Source: Gavia stellata
Taxonomy: Eukaryota > Chordata > Aves > Gaviiformes > Gaviidae
Assembly (NCBI RefSeq): GCF_030936135.1
Contig: NC_082600.1
Location: forward strand, 26,543,943 to 26,607,942
Length of the DNA: 64,000 nt
Reading direction: 5' to 3'
In this document: in pieces, positions 27,801 to 39,800 of the stretch
Position numbering within the stretch: position 1 is the stretch's first letter
Layout: every line of letters starts with the position of its first letter
Notes under the pieces: model-generated
Databases searched by the model: none
Seen by the model: only the letters and a program-made list of their open reading frames with translations
Told to the model about the DNA's origin: nothing
Position numbers and translations under genes: made by a program

Positions 27801-30800
27801 TGCACAGCCTTGCACAGTGAGATGATTCCTGGAGGTTCAATCTAACCTCTTCTTAGCATGATCCTGTTACTCTTGATAATTGTCCAGCCCCAAATAACAC
27901 TCTATTCCTCAGTACTCACACTCTTTATATCTTTGCTCATCTCCTGTCCCCAGGCAGGAGTGAAACACTCCACATGTTTATACTTCCCAGGAGAGGGTCA
28001 CTCCTGCTATCCCTGTAAGCAATTTCTGTTTCTTTTTCCTTAGCTCCCTGTCATGTCAGGTGTCCCACAGGGAAGGCAGTCATATGTTAGTCCTAGAGGC
28101 AGAGACTACTTCACTCATGTTCTGAGACTTAAAGCTTTCTCAACTTTTGCTTGTTATGTTAGGAAAGGACTTAGGGCAATAAGCAAATACCTCATTGTAA
28201 AATAGCTGCACTATATTGGGAAAAATAGCAATTTGGGGAACAAATTCATAAACTGGGAGGGGAGAATAGTACTGACCCCTTTAATTGCAGAGCCCAGGTG
28301 TTAGAACACTCTCCTGTCAAACAAGATAGTTCCCTCCTCTCTCTAGGGCAAGCTAAAGCCCCACAGTCAGCCCCCCCAGGAGAACACCCTAGTCCCTATG
28401 CTACAGGGTCCAAAGGTGCGAGTGGGTGATGCCAGTCGCCCATGCTGACAGTCCTGTGGTTTATACAGAGCATTTAAATACCAACAGCACTAGAGCAGGA
28501 GCTAGAAATGACTGTTCTTCTGTTTAGGTGAGACATCTGCTTTCAGTCACCTGTACTAGATATGTTTGGTAATATATGATTTGGAATAGCATTATTTGAT
28601 GAAACAAACTGGCATTTCAAACCAGCTGATAAGCTTACAGGTAGAGAACTATCCCAGAAATATAGTATGAAACTTCTGGAGCACAGGAAGGAATTGTGTG
28701 TTTTACACTCTCTGTGGCCTTAATGATTGAGCTATTAGGTAAAGAAGATACCAACCAGCCTACTATTTCCTTTCTTTTTTTTTATAAGGCTTCCTTTCAT
28801 TTAGCTTGACACCAAATTACTTTTTCATTCCTTGTTTCAGACAGGAAAAAATTTTCACAAAATATTTTTGGTTTGTTCCTGACTAATCTTTTGCTTTTTT
28901 TGCCCAATTGCATTACCTAAATTTACCTAACAAAATGACGCTGAGAGAAAAGACAAGCTTTGCCTTGTGTCCTAAGGTTAAAATCCTTCAAGGCAGTAAG
29001 GGAATTCATTAACAGATCCTCAAAAGGTGCCCTACCTCTAATCCTGTCCATTCCATAAGCTTAGCCAAGGGCTAAGCTATACATGGAGATACTATTCCTG
29101 CAGAACCAGTCATCTGCTTGTCCCTTTGCTCTCCAGGTGCTATGGGAAGCCCCGCAGGCATTCTCCATGAAGTTATCACATTGCTCTAAGCATCGTGGAG
29201 TAGCTGTTCCTGAGAACTGGCTCAGCTTATCAATGCCAATTGCAACATGTTGACACCAACATTTCATCCTTTAGGAATATTAGGCCTGGGTACACAGCAT
29301 CCTCTTCATTCACCACATGGGCACAGCTTTCTAGTGGTGAGTGAAAGGAGACATGGAAGAAACCAGACTGCAAACTCAAGTCAGCATAGGCATATTTCCT
29401 ACTCTTCTCTTCTGATCTCAGCAACAAGAAGTGCACTGCCCTCATTTGTTTGCTCCAGCAGGAGGCACAGCCCAGGGAGGGTAGCAACAAGTGCCGACAA
29501 AATGAGCAATTGTGTATGAACTATAGATACACCCACTCGAGTAAGAGCAAACAAAACAATACAATCCTGGGAGCAGTGCTCAGAAAGGCATTCAGTCTGC
29601 TGTATTATACACCAACCACCACCAGTTTTTGTGAGACAGCGATACTTCTGTTTCTTTCGTTTCTTCTGATAAGGCCGTTTCATCTGGAGGGCCAAAGAAC
29701 AGGGACCAACCCCATCACCCGGACAGCTCCATTTAAACTCCCTTTCACTGCAAGGCTGGCTGTGCTCCCAAACATAACCAAAATCCTGTAATATTCCCTC
29801 CGGCTTTGGCCAGCTGCTGACCCCCTCTCTATTTCAGGGTGTTGAATAGCTGAGAAACTGGGCGGAAGACCCCAGCAGCCCCCATGTAACCCCATGTTAT
29901 GTAACTCCTAGTACAGAATTCTGATTTCTCTCCTAGCTGTGTCCTGGAGCAGAGGATATAGATCTGATCTCGCTCTTGAGTGCTGTCTTTGCTCAGTTCT
30001 GGCCAGCAGGAATCCTTCCTCCACATTAATGAGAGGGGGTTAAACCTTAAAACCGAGGCTTTCCACCCCCACACCCCTAATGTACAGCTGAGCTGCCTAG
30101 GAGCTGCCTGCAACTTCTGTGCTGAAGGGTGAAAGGCAGTTCTAATGTAGACATCATCTCTCTTAAACTATTTCTTCCTCATTTAATGGACTACCACGAA
30201 GATCTAAATGGAGATAAAGTAGCAGGGCTCCGAGAACAGCCAGGATGCTATCTTTATGCAGCATGACAATGTGCAGTGGTTAATTAGACACCATTAACCT
30301 ATTTTAGCAGGGGACATAACTGGGATGAATGGGGGGAAATGTCCTTGAAATCTTTTAATGTCCACAGCTCATGAGAGCTCTAGACACATCGGCACCTGAG
30401 CCTGCCCTGAGCCACAGCCAGGTGCCAGGAGGCCAGTGTGCGAGATCCAAGGCTTTCTTCTGCGTGCCCAGCGAGGTGTGAGGGCGGGCAACACAGCCAA
30501 GGAAAAGGGAAGCACTTATGGTGGCTTGTTGAAACGAACACGGAGGCGGCTGGACAGGAATGCCCGGTCTAGCGTGGCGGGGGCGGCAGCCGAGGAAGAG
30601 AGAGGGCTGTGAGCGCGGGCAGCCCCCTCGCCCGGCCCGGTTGCCCTCTGCTCGGGCGGGCAGCTCTCCGCTGGGGGCCGCTTTGCTCTCCCCGGCCCCC
30701 CGCGCCTTCGGCGCAGCGCCCTCCCCGCTCCGCCCCGACGCCGAGGGGTCAGTGCCGCCGAGCCGGCGCTGCCCCGGGCCGCGGGGTGAGCCCTGAGGCG

Positions 30801-33800
30801 GCCGCGCTCCCCGGGGACCGCCCGCCAGCGCCGCAGCATTGCCGGGCCGCGGCCGCCCTCTGCCGGGCCCCGGCGGCGTGGCGGCCGGCCCGGGCTCCCC
30901 GCGGAGGCTGCGGGTGCCCGGGCCGGTTCGCCGGGACGCTGCCAAGCGAGGAGGGAGGCGAGCACTGGGGCTTCGATGTGACCGTTTGCAAGCGGCCACA
31001 CTTGCAGTCTACAGGGGTTGCGGGCTGTCCCCGGGAGGATGGGCACGCACCGCGGGAGCGGTGGGGCCGCAAGTCGAGAGCGAAGGGTGTTTTCGGTATT
31101 TTACAGGGCCCTGGCAGCGGGGGGAGAATTTCATCTGCCTGCGTGTTAGCGTACTTCCTGGCATGTCTCAACCGCTCCTCTTTATGAATCACGCCGAACC
31201 AGAAAGCTGCTCCAAGCTGCCCTCTTACTAAAAGAGTGAAATGGAAAAAAAGGGAACGTCCTGCTGTTCAGAGATACATTTTGTTTTGAGAGAGCCAGGT
31301 AATGAAAGGGAGAGCAGAGAGGTCAGGTGTGTGTACAGGAAGCTAGTCACTGGCCAGCGTTCCGCCTCTGCGCTTCCATCCAAAACCATACCCACCCCAA
31401 CACGGAAAGCTTGGCTCAGCCCACAGGGAGACATGAAGCCTTTTGCCTCTAGGGCACAGACTGTAATTCAGGTCTAGGCCTAAGGGAGGAGAGGAAAAAA
31501 AAGATAAAAAAGGACATTGCACTCTCTTGCTCAAGTATTTTTTTAGTGCCCATCACCACAGTGAGTAGGCAGTGAGCTATGAGTTGCAGCATGTTCAATA
31601 GCCTAAGGCACAACTAAGTTACACATCCACTATGACACCCAAGTGCTAACTGATCAGTTCTCCCAGCTCTCCAAGCGTGGGTCTTGGTCACTGCTTGTTT
31701 GCCGAGGCACAGGGAGAGAAAAACACTCATCAAAGCTGTATGTAAACTAGAACTGCAGCTCGTGCTGGAAAGCACTACCACAAGGCATCTTCTCAGCTGT
31801 TCCACTGCACCTTCCTTAGGGCTCTGATCAGTTGTTTTAGGTTTTCACCCCCTCTCCCTGGACTGCGGCAGCCTGGAAAAGCCAGATTTGTCTTGATTAA
31901 ATCAGGGAGTTCAATCTTCACATCTAAAATCAAGACAAGTTTTGCCATTGATTTCAGCTGAGCAAGGACTACTGTAAGCCTTTATTTCTGTCATAGGATA
32001 CCACCTCACAGCCATCCACTTCCAAGCCCTGGGGCACATGGCTATCTATACCTCCACAACGGGGTTTTGGGCAGACACACATTTTTCTAAACAGTAATGG
32101 TCCCACCATCCACTTTCTGGCCCCTCACAGGCTCCCTGGGCCACATCTTGAACACACTGCCCTAGAGCATGGCACTGGAGGAAGAAGGATGCAGCGATGA
32201 GCAGGCATGCTCTGAGGGATGTGATCTGACAGACTCTGCGGCTACCCAGCTCCAACTGAAATGGGCTTGTGAGGCATTAATCAATCTCTAGCAGAAGTAG
32301 TGTTTCTCCTCATGTCCTAATACGTGGGCTTGCTTAACAGAAACAACAAAGGAGGAAAGCGCTGGCAAGCAGGACTTTAGGAACTGGCACAAAAGAACAA
32401 GCTGACAGAGTTCACGGGGGTCACTGAACCTCAGCCTACTCACTGCATCGTCCCTGTAACAGATGTTCCCAGGGTTCCCCCACTCGCTCACTGGTAGAGA
32501 GCTGACCGGCAGAGCTGTTCAGAGCTCCCACTAAGCAACAGAAAAAACAACAACACTCAGTACGAATTCCTGCTGTGTGGGAAAACAGCGCTGCAGTTTC
32601 TAGAGGTATCCACCACACATCTTCGGTCCCAGAGAACAGGGGCTCCTATCCAAGTGATCACGCCTTCAGTCTCCCGGTAAGCACCAGGGCCAACTCACAC
32701 CAAACAGCTCTTGAGGTTACAGGAGCACTTCAGTTTCCATTTAAAGGGAAAAGCACACTTCTGATCCTCATGGTTACATGGAAGAACTGAAGGTGACAGA
32801 ACCAGAATGCAAAGAAAAAGTATCTAAGGTTGTTTTTTTTTTTCAAATCCCACAACAGAGAACAAACTCATGATTCTGAAGTACCGGGCCAAAGACTTTT
32901 TACTTGTGATTGGTCTCACTGAAAACATTTAAATGAAAAACCCTAGAAAGAACTAGGTGTTTATTACTGAATGGCACCTTGTGCTGTCATCTGAGAGCAA
33001 CAGCTTCTGAAAGAAGATATTTTAAGAACTTGGATTAAGAATTTGAGAATAGTAGAGGGGTTATATGGGGAAGGGGGTTGGGGGAGAGGGAAATAGGGCC
33101 AAGCAAGTAGATCAAGTCATCTTAGATCTCCTTCCACAGGTAAACTGCATTAAGCTAGGCTTTACAGCCAATTAAGAGGTGACCTACAAAGGCCAGACAA
33201 GTTTTTAGCCTTGGCTTGGACAGATACAAAAGGGCTGTTCAGATGCAGCGAACAGATGTTGCATGTGTTCTTCAAGAGGGTTTTGCTCTTTTAAACTAGA
33301 AATATTTGGGACAGCAAGGATAGTATCCCCTGAATTTGCTGGTAAATTCCTTGGAGATGCAGAGAACTAAGGAAGGAAGACGCTTTGTCCTCAATCACAA
33401 AAATCAAAGAAACTTCACCCTGAGCACACTCCGCCATCTCAGTAGCTTACATGGACTGTTACGAAAAACGTCACACTCCTTTTTGTTTTAGTCATGCAGG
33501 TTTAATTTTCTAGGGGAGCAAGAGACTACAATCCTACTAGTTCTTCCATTGCTCAGTGTCTTTCAGGAAAAAGAAGTCAAAGAAAACTTCACTAACAGAG
33601 AAAAAATAAACAGATATCTAGCTAAAAATGAAAAAAAAAAAAAGAAAAAAGGAAGAAGAAAAAAAAAAGAAAAAAGGGAAAAAAAAACCCAAGTCTTTTT
33701 CCAGGCTCCTCTGGGCACTGCAGAGACACAGGAATGGGCACAAATCTAGCATTTTCCCTTTGCAGGAAACCCTTGCAAGTCACACTAAGCAGGATTAAAA

Positions 33801-36800
33801 GGAAAAAAATCCCCCATCACAGCCATGGTACTGAGGGATTCTCAGGTGACTCTTCTGTCTTTTAGGGACTTTCCTTTTTCTGCCAGTTATCTTTACTGAG
33901 TCTAAACAGAAACACCAAGGAGAGCTCGCCCCAGCAATGACATGAAGGGACAAGAGGACAAGAGCCTGTTAGCATTCCTGGAACATCCAGCCTATTAAAA
34001 AAAGAAAAAAAAAAAAAGAAAAAAGAAAAGGGGAGGGGAGGGGGGGGGAGAGAGAGAGGGGAAAAAAATCCACTCTGGGCCTGCACATTGCAGCTTACCG
34101 CCATCTTGATGTCCTTGATGCGTGCCGATGGCATGGAGGCGGCTGGCACCATATCAGCCCAAAAGAAGGAATGAGAGGCCAATGGAGATTTATGTGAGGA
34201 GAGTGAGATGGACAAGGTAAAATTGTCAGGAGGAGTTGTTAGAAAGTAAAATATATTGTGACAATTCCACTCCTGCCGTTCATCAATAAACTGACAGATC
34301 ATTTAGTGTCAATTAGGAGTGATAGATGGACAAGTCCCCATGATCCTGGGCCAAAATTAATGGCTGGGAGGGAGAGGGTGATTGAAAATGACGGCTGACA
34401 TTGAGAGGAAAGTCCTGAAGGTCCCCAAGGGGCCATTACTTGCCTCATTCCCTTGCAGATCAATGCAGGGACAAACCCAAAAACAGACACTTCAAGACAA
34501 AACTTAATCAGACTTCCTTTTCTTTCTTCTCCTTCTAAGTTGTGCCCCCTCACTTAGCAGCCTTGATCCTTTCTGCCTATACTCTTCACATCACTGAGGA
34601 CATCCACAGATGGCTGCAAGATGCCAAGCAAGGCTGCTGTCTTCTCCGCAGCCAGAAGCCTGGCTCCACTCCTAACATGGCAGTGTCACAGGGAAGCCCA
34701 GCCTGAGATTTACCTCAACATTGCTGGACTGGGAGTAGAGGGCAGAAGCAATGACACAAGCTTCCCTCTACCATGTCAGATAAAGAAACTCGAGCACTTT
34801 ACTACTCCTACTTGCAAGACAGGGATGGCTAGAGGTTCTATAAACCAGTCACCCTCAGGGGTCATTTCGTATAGATACAACAAGGGATAGTTTAAGCCCA
34901 TATTTTTGAAACAGGAGGTTTTTAACTTTACTTACCTCTAGAGACCTTGAATCATAAAACCCCTTAATCTCTTAAATAACTTTCCTCCAGCTCCAGGGTG
35001 CAATCTCACCATTGCGCACCCTCCAGAGCCCTGCTCTAAAGGTCACCCTGACTGCAACCCCTTCCTTCCTACAAGCCCTTAATATTTGCCTTCTTGTTAA
35101 ATGCATTCCTGGACACTGTACCACCACTTCTGTTCCAAAATACTTCAGCACAGTCATTTTCCTAAACAAGCCTTAATTATTCCAACTCTGTGTGACCTAT
35201 CAGTCAGAAAGGAGAAATTTCAGTTGTAGCTGCAGCACCTGTTGCTAAACTGCCATGATCCCTGTAGAAGAAAGGAGGTACATGTGCAGGGACTGGAAGG
35301 GACTTCCTACTGAAAGCAACACTTGTGTTTGCTTGCCGGGCCACCTGAAAGAAGCTGTGGTTATTCCACAACAACCCTAACTGCTTCTTGCAGAACTGTA
35401 TGAATTTTAAGGGGCTGATTCCAAGACCAAAGGGATCAAGGAGCCAAGTAAACTGGAAGTGTCCTGAGAAGCAAAGAAATAAAGATATTAATAGGGAGGA
35501 AAATGGAAGAAATTCTATAAGGAAAGTCAGATAGATGAGATCAGCGGAAGCTGGAATTAAATGGATTCTGGAAGCACCTCGCCTTTGTCAAATCCTCACC
35601 AGTTTGCAAAACTGAGTTCCCTTTTCCTTTTCCCATTGGCAGGCACTTTGCGTTTCTTCCTTCTGATGCATGAGATAACCTGACAATAAACCTCTGCTTT
35701 GCTTGTCACAAGTGTCAACACTGATGTCATTAAGGACATCAGCACAGCGTTCAGAATGGCACTTGGGCTCCATCCAGTGGTTAGAGAGCTGCTTCTGTAG
35801 CAAAACCAGCTGTAATTACTATTATTTTTGTAATCTCAGTAGGGTACTAGGCCCCAAGGGGCTGCCTAGGTTCTTGGCTGGACCCCTTTCCTCTAATACT
35901 GGAGCTAGAATATTGCTGGGGCAGCAAAGGGACTGCCTCTTCCCATAGAGAGTGATTCTTCTCTATGAGTACAAATTTGAATAAATACAGCAGATTCAGG
36001 TGCAGAGGGCCCTGTCAGTAATGAAAAAAGATTCTTCCATCACTGCTTTGCACCATTTATTTGCTGATTGCACAGGACAAGCCTGAGAGTTTGCTCAGAC
36101 ACTTACCTGCATTCCTTATTATTATCCAGATTTACAAAATGGGACTCCTAGCAATGACAACTGTTCTACAGAGGTATTGGGAGTCCAAAGTAATCTTTCC
36201 ATGCTTGACTTCCGAAAACTTATCACTAAAAGACAGCATTTTGATAGTTCTCATGGATTTAAATATCTGACACTTGTAAATGCTATGGGAACTCACAATA
36301 AAATAGTTTATCTTACTTGCACACCATCTGTGCTAATTAATTTCAAAACTAATTACAGGTTGAAAACTTTAAGGGCCCTCCTCCTCTTCCTATCTTGCAA
36401 CAGTATGAGACAGCAGTAGTCTGATGGAAAGAATCAGCAAGATGGTGAGTATATTTGCAAGTTTACCTAGGTATGACAAGAGCTGGCCAGGTAAGGGACT
36501 AAGAGGGAGAAGCAAAGGTTAAAAAACAGGTTGCAAATTAAATTCTACTCTAACATGTGATGGAAACACAAAGAACAATTTCAAGTGATCATTTCACATT
36601 GATAAGACTCTGAACTAGAAATACAGCAGAAAAGAGTTTAAGTATCCCTGCAGGAAAGGCAACAAGTGTGCAGTTGCAACTGGCTGAATCTGTCAGAAAC
36701 AGAACTAAAAGCTTAGACCTCAAATGGGGAAAGAATAACACATAAACAGCTACCAGTATCCCATCTGACCCACAACATATTTACACAACGCAGAAAATCT

Positions 36801-39800
36801 AACTCTAGCCACTCTAATTATCCTTCCTTTTTAAGTAAAAAAAAAAAATCACAGATTTGAACACTCTGAGTTCTGAAAACCAAATTACTTAAACCAGTAC
36901 AGTTCCCAAGCATAGGCTCAGTTACACTGGCATAAGTGCTTATACCTACATCAGATATATCAATAGAAGCATGTTATTCTAACTACATCTACACTAGTGA
37001 AATTGGAGCAAGTTAACTTGATGGGCTTCCAAACTGAGTCAAACTGGTTGAAAAGCTGTGGGGAGATAGAGCCTGAGAAAACTGAAACAACAAAGCTACA
37101 ACAACATTGGTATGACATCAGCCGATGACTCAGACTTTTCACATGAAGGCTTTACTCTGGGATATGTCACAAAGACAGCCTTACAGGCCAGCATCTCAGA
37201 CTTTTTTAAGGGAGAGAAGGAGAGAGATCAGCTTGGGGAGAATACACAGCTGAAGGAAAGAAAAGACAGGGGAACTAGTTGTACAAAATCCTTGTACCTC
37301 ATATGACTAAAGAAAGTCAGAACAAGCCTCTCCTTCACAAAATTTATTCAATAAAAGCTCTTAATACAAATGGAAATAATACTGTCAGATATGACATGAT
37401 ACTGTATGCATGACTGAGCAAGGGGCACATCTTCATCTCATGTCCCACTGTGCAGGGTCTTACAGGTAGAAAGGTATGCAGCCCTCCATCTCCTGTTATG
37501 CTTCTTCAGCTGAATTGCATCCAACCTCATAGGAGCAGACACCAGACACTCCAGACACCTGCTATATCTGTAAACAATGCAATTGGGATGCTGGAGAAGA
37601 ACCACTGATAGCTACTGCTCCAAATCTATCAGATGAGGCTAATGTCAAACAATGGAAAACATCCTAAAGTAGCACATGGCACAGTGCTGTTACATTAGGA
37701 ACCTGTACGCTGTCCTTCAGGGCACATTAGGCACAGCCATGAATAACTGTATTACCTCCAATCCGGTCCTTCATCTAGCCAACAATTACATAATTTATTT
37801 TTCCTAAACAATGCAATTCACCCTTGTTCTCTGCTATCACATTTCCATAAAGCTTCTGCTTGGTCCTACAAAGACCCAGGATCATTGGTAGCATTTTTTA
37901 TAACCCTGAGGTGGATGCATCTTTGCAATGGCAACTTCCAGCTGCAGCCAGTCTATGAAAAATAATACCATTATCAGAGTTAAACTGGAGAGGAACAGGA
38001 GTTCAGGCTGAGACCTTTACTCCTTTGCTTTACTCTAGTCTCCAGAGTTTCAGCTGATTTATTCTTCAGAGACAAACAGTGATAATTTTCCCAGAAAAGC
38101 ACTGTTTTCCAGAAAGGCTACCCCAGAATATAGACCACCTTTCTCACCTCCCAAGAAATACTGGCTGTAAAACAGGTTTCTGGATGCCCTCTCCCGTTCT
38201 CAGGGTTCCAGGAAAGAAAATACATAACTTTTCCATGAATCAGAGTGCCTCCAAAGTATATGTCCAGACATATACACTCTTATTATAGGCCTTCATGTAT
38301 ACAAGCAATCTCACACCACTCCATGACTGAGCCCTTCAGCTCTGTGAGTAGGAAATGTAACACCAGCATAACTTTACATCTTGAAAAATAACAAATAGCT
38401 TGAAACCAAGTCATCTCCTCCCAGTCTGAACTGTCCTTTAATTTTCATACCCATTCTATTACCATGTCCAGATATTCCCTTTCCCTTAGGCGTCCTTCAT
38501 AACATCAGGCTTCTCAACCTACACTCTACAATCTGTATACTTTTTTCCTCCCATCTCTTCTTGCTGACCATCTCCATCTACCTCCATTATGCCATAATAC
38601 ACACACACACCCTCCCCCTAAATATTGACAAATTTCACCTTTGCTGTCAAGGCTGATCACTAAACCCTGAACTGTTCATTGCATTCTTGTCAGTGGGGCA
38701 CTGTCATGTGTCACTCTCCTGGAAAGGACACAACCAGTTCCCCCCTCCCAGCTCCTGCATTTAACATGCTTATTACACTCTTGACTTCTTCCAGTTACTG
38801 TACCAGATAAGGAATACACTGCTTCTGGCAGACAGTGACACATACACAGTTCTGAGCCCCATCAGGCCAACTTATAAAGAGCATTAGCCAGCGGGACCAA
38901 GCAAGAGCAAAACTTCAAATGTTTTGAAGGAGTTACAATGATACTGGAGACACAGACCATCTACAAGATGCAGAAAAACTGTTCCAATGCCTGTGACAGC
39001 AAAGCCCAACTAGTGATGTTCACTTAATGCATGCCTAAGTCCCTCATAATAAGGAAAGAGGTGAGGACTCACTTGGTAGGTGCCAGTACAGGATCATCTG
39101 CCCAGCCTCCTTGCCGACGTGGGGGTTTAGGTGGTGGACCCTTTAATAAAGAGAAGAGACACATTACAGCCAGCTCCAGTCAAGGCAAAGCCAACTGAGA
39201 CACCAGGTCCACACATACTATTGTAACACTTTACCAAATAAAAGATGGAGAGATAGTGTTTAAAACGCTGTTTATTCATAAAATAAAAGGAAGACAAATA
39301 TTGCAGGGCAGGTTTTTAAGTGTCTCTGTGAGCAAAAGATGTATCAGTCTAATCAGTATCTTGACAAGTTTCAGGTCTGTGTGCCTTTGACTTGTCCAGG
39401 ACACATAGTACAGTAGCAGACTGATCCACAGAGGATGCGCTCTCCTGACAAAATATGGTTCACTGGGAACTTGTTCATTACTGCTGCCCACACTTCAGTG
39501 GGAGGTATCACGTTACATGTTTCCTAGGGTACAAGCCAGCACATTTTAGGCATCTTGTTTTAGATGAGGAATTTTTCCTAAAAAGCATCTGCTTTTGTCC
39601 GCTGCCTAGAAGAGGTTAGATGCCAAGTTCAGATACAGGCAGCCATACCAAACAGCTCTAAAGTTAGTTGAGATGAATCCCACCACTGCCACCACTGAAA
39701 TGCTAAAGGGGAAGTTCACCTGGAGCTTAAAGACACTCTCTGCTATTTTCTTGCATTGTCTTGTGTGGCACTCTGCCGCATGGCAAGAGAAAACAGGAAT

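Larger units (their letters stand above)
26259..39072 (-). other. IFT43: IFT43 intron 3
   Basis: A 12.8-kb intron. It holds a G-quadruplex-type run (26767-26794), the orphan CpG island (about 30540-31080), another G-rich run (33067-33089), the A-rich and polypurine tracts (33.6-34.07 kb), and a low-repeat stretch at 34.1-34.46 kb that looks like conserved noncoding DNA. No IFT43 coding sequence is missing between exons 3 and 4. Confidence 0.8.

Noticed and set aside
30355..30999. A 214-codon minus-strand frame in the orphan CpG island
   Set aside because: Low-complexity Arg/Pro/Gly/Ala content, no homology I recognise and overlapping frames of equal length on the other strand.
31888..31938. 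An 11-bp inverted repeat with a 29-nt loop
   Set aside because: Short arms of this size occur by chance in 64 kb; no terminator or RNA context.
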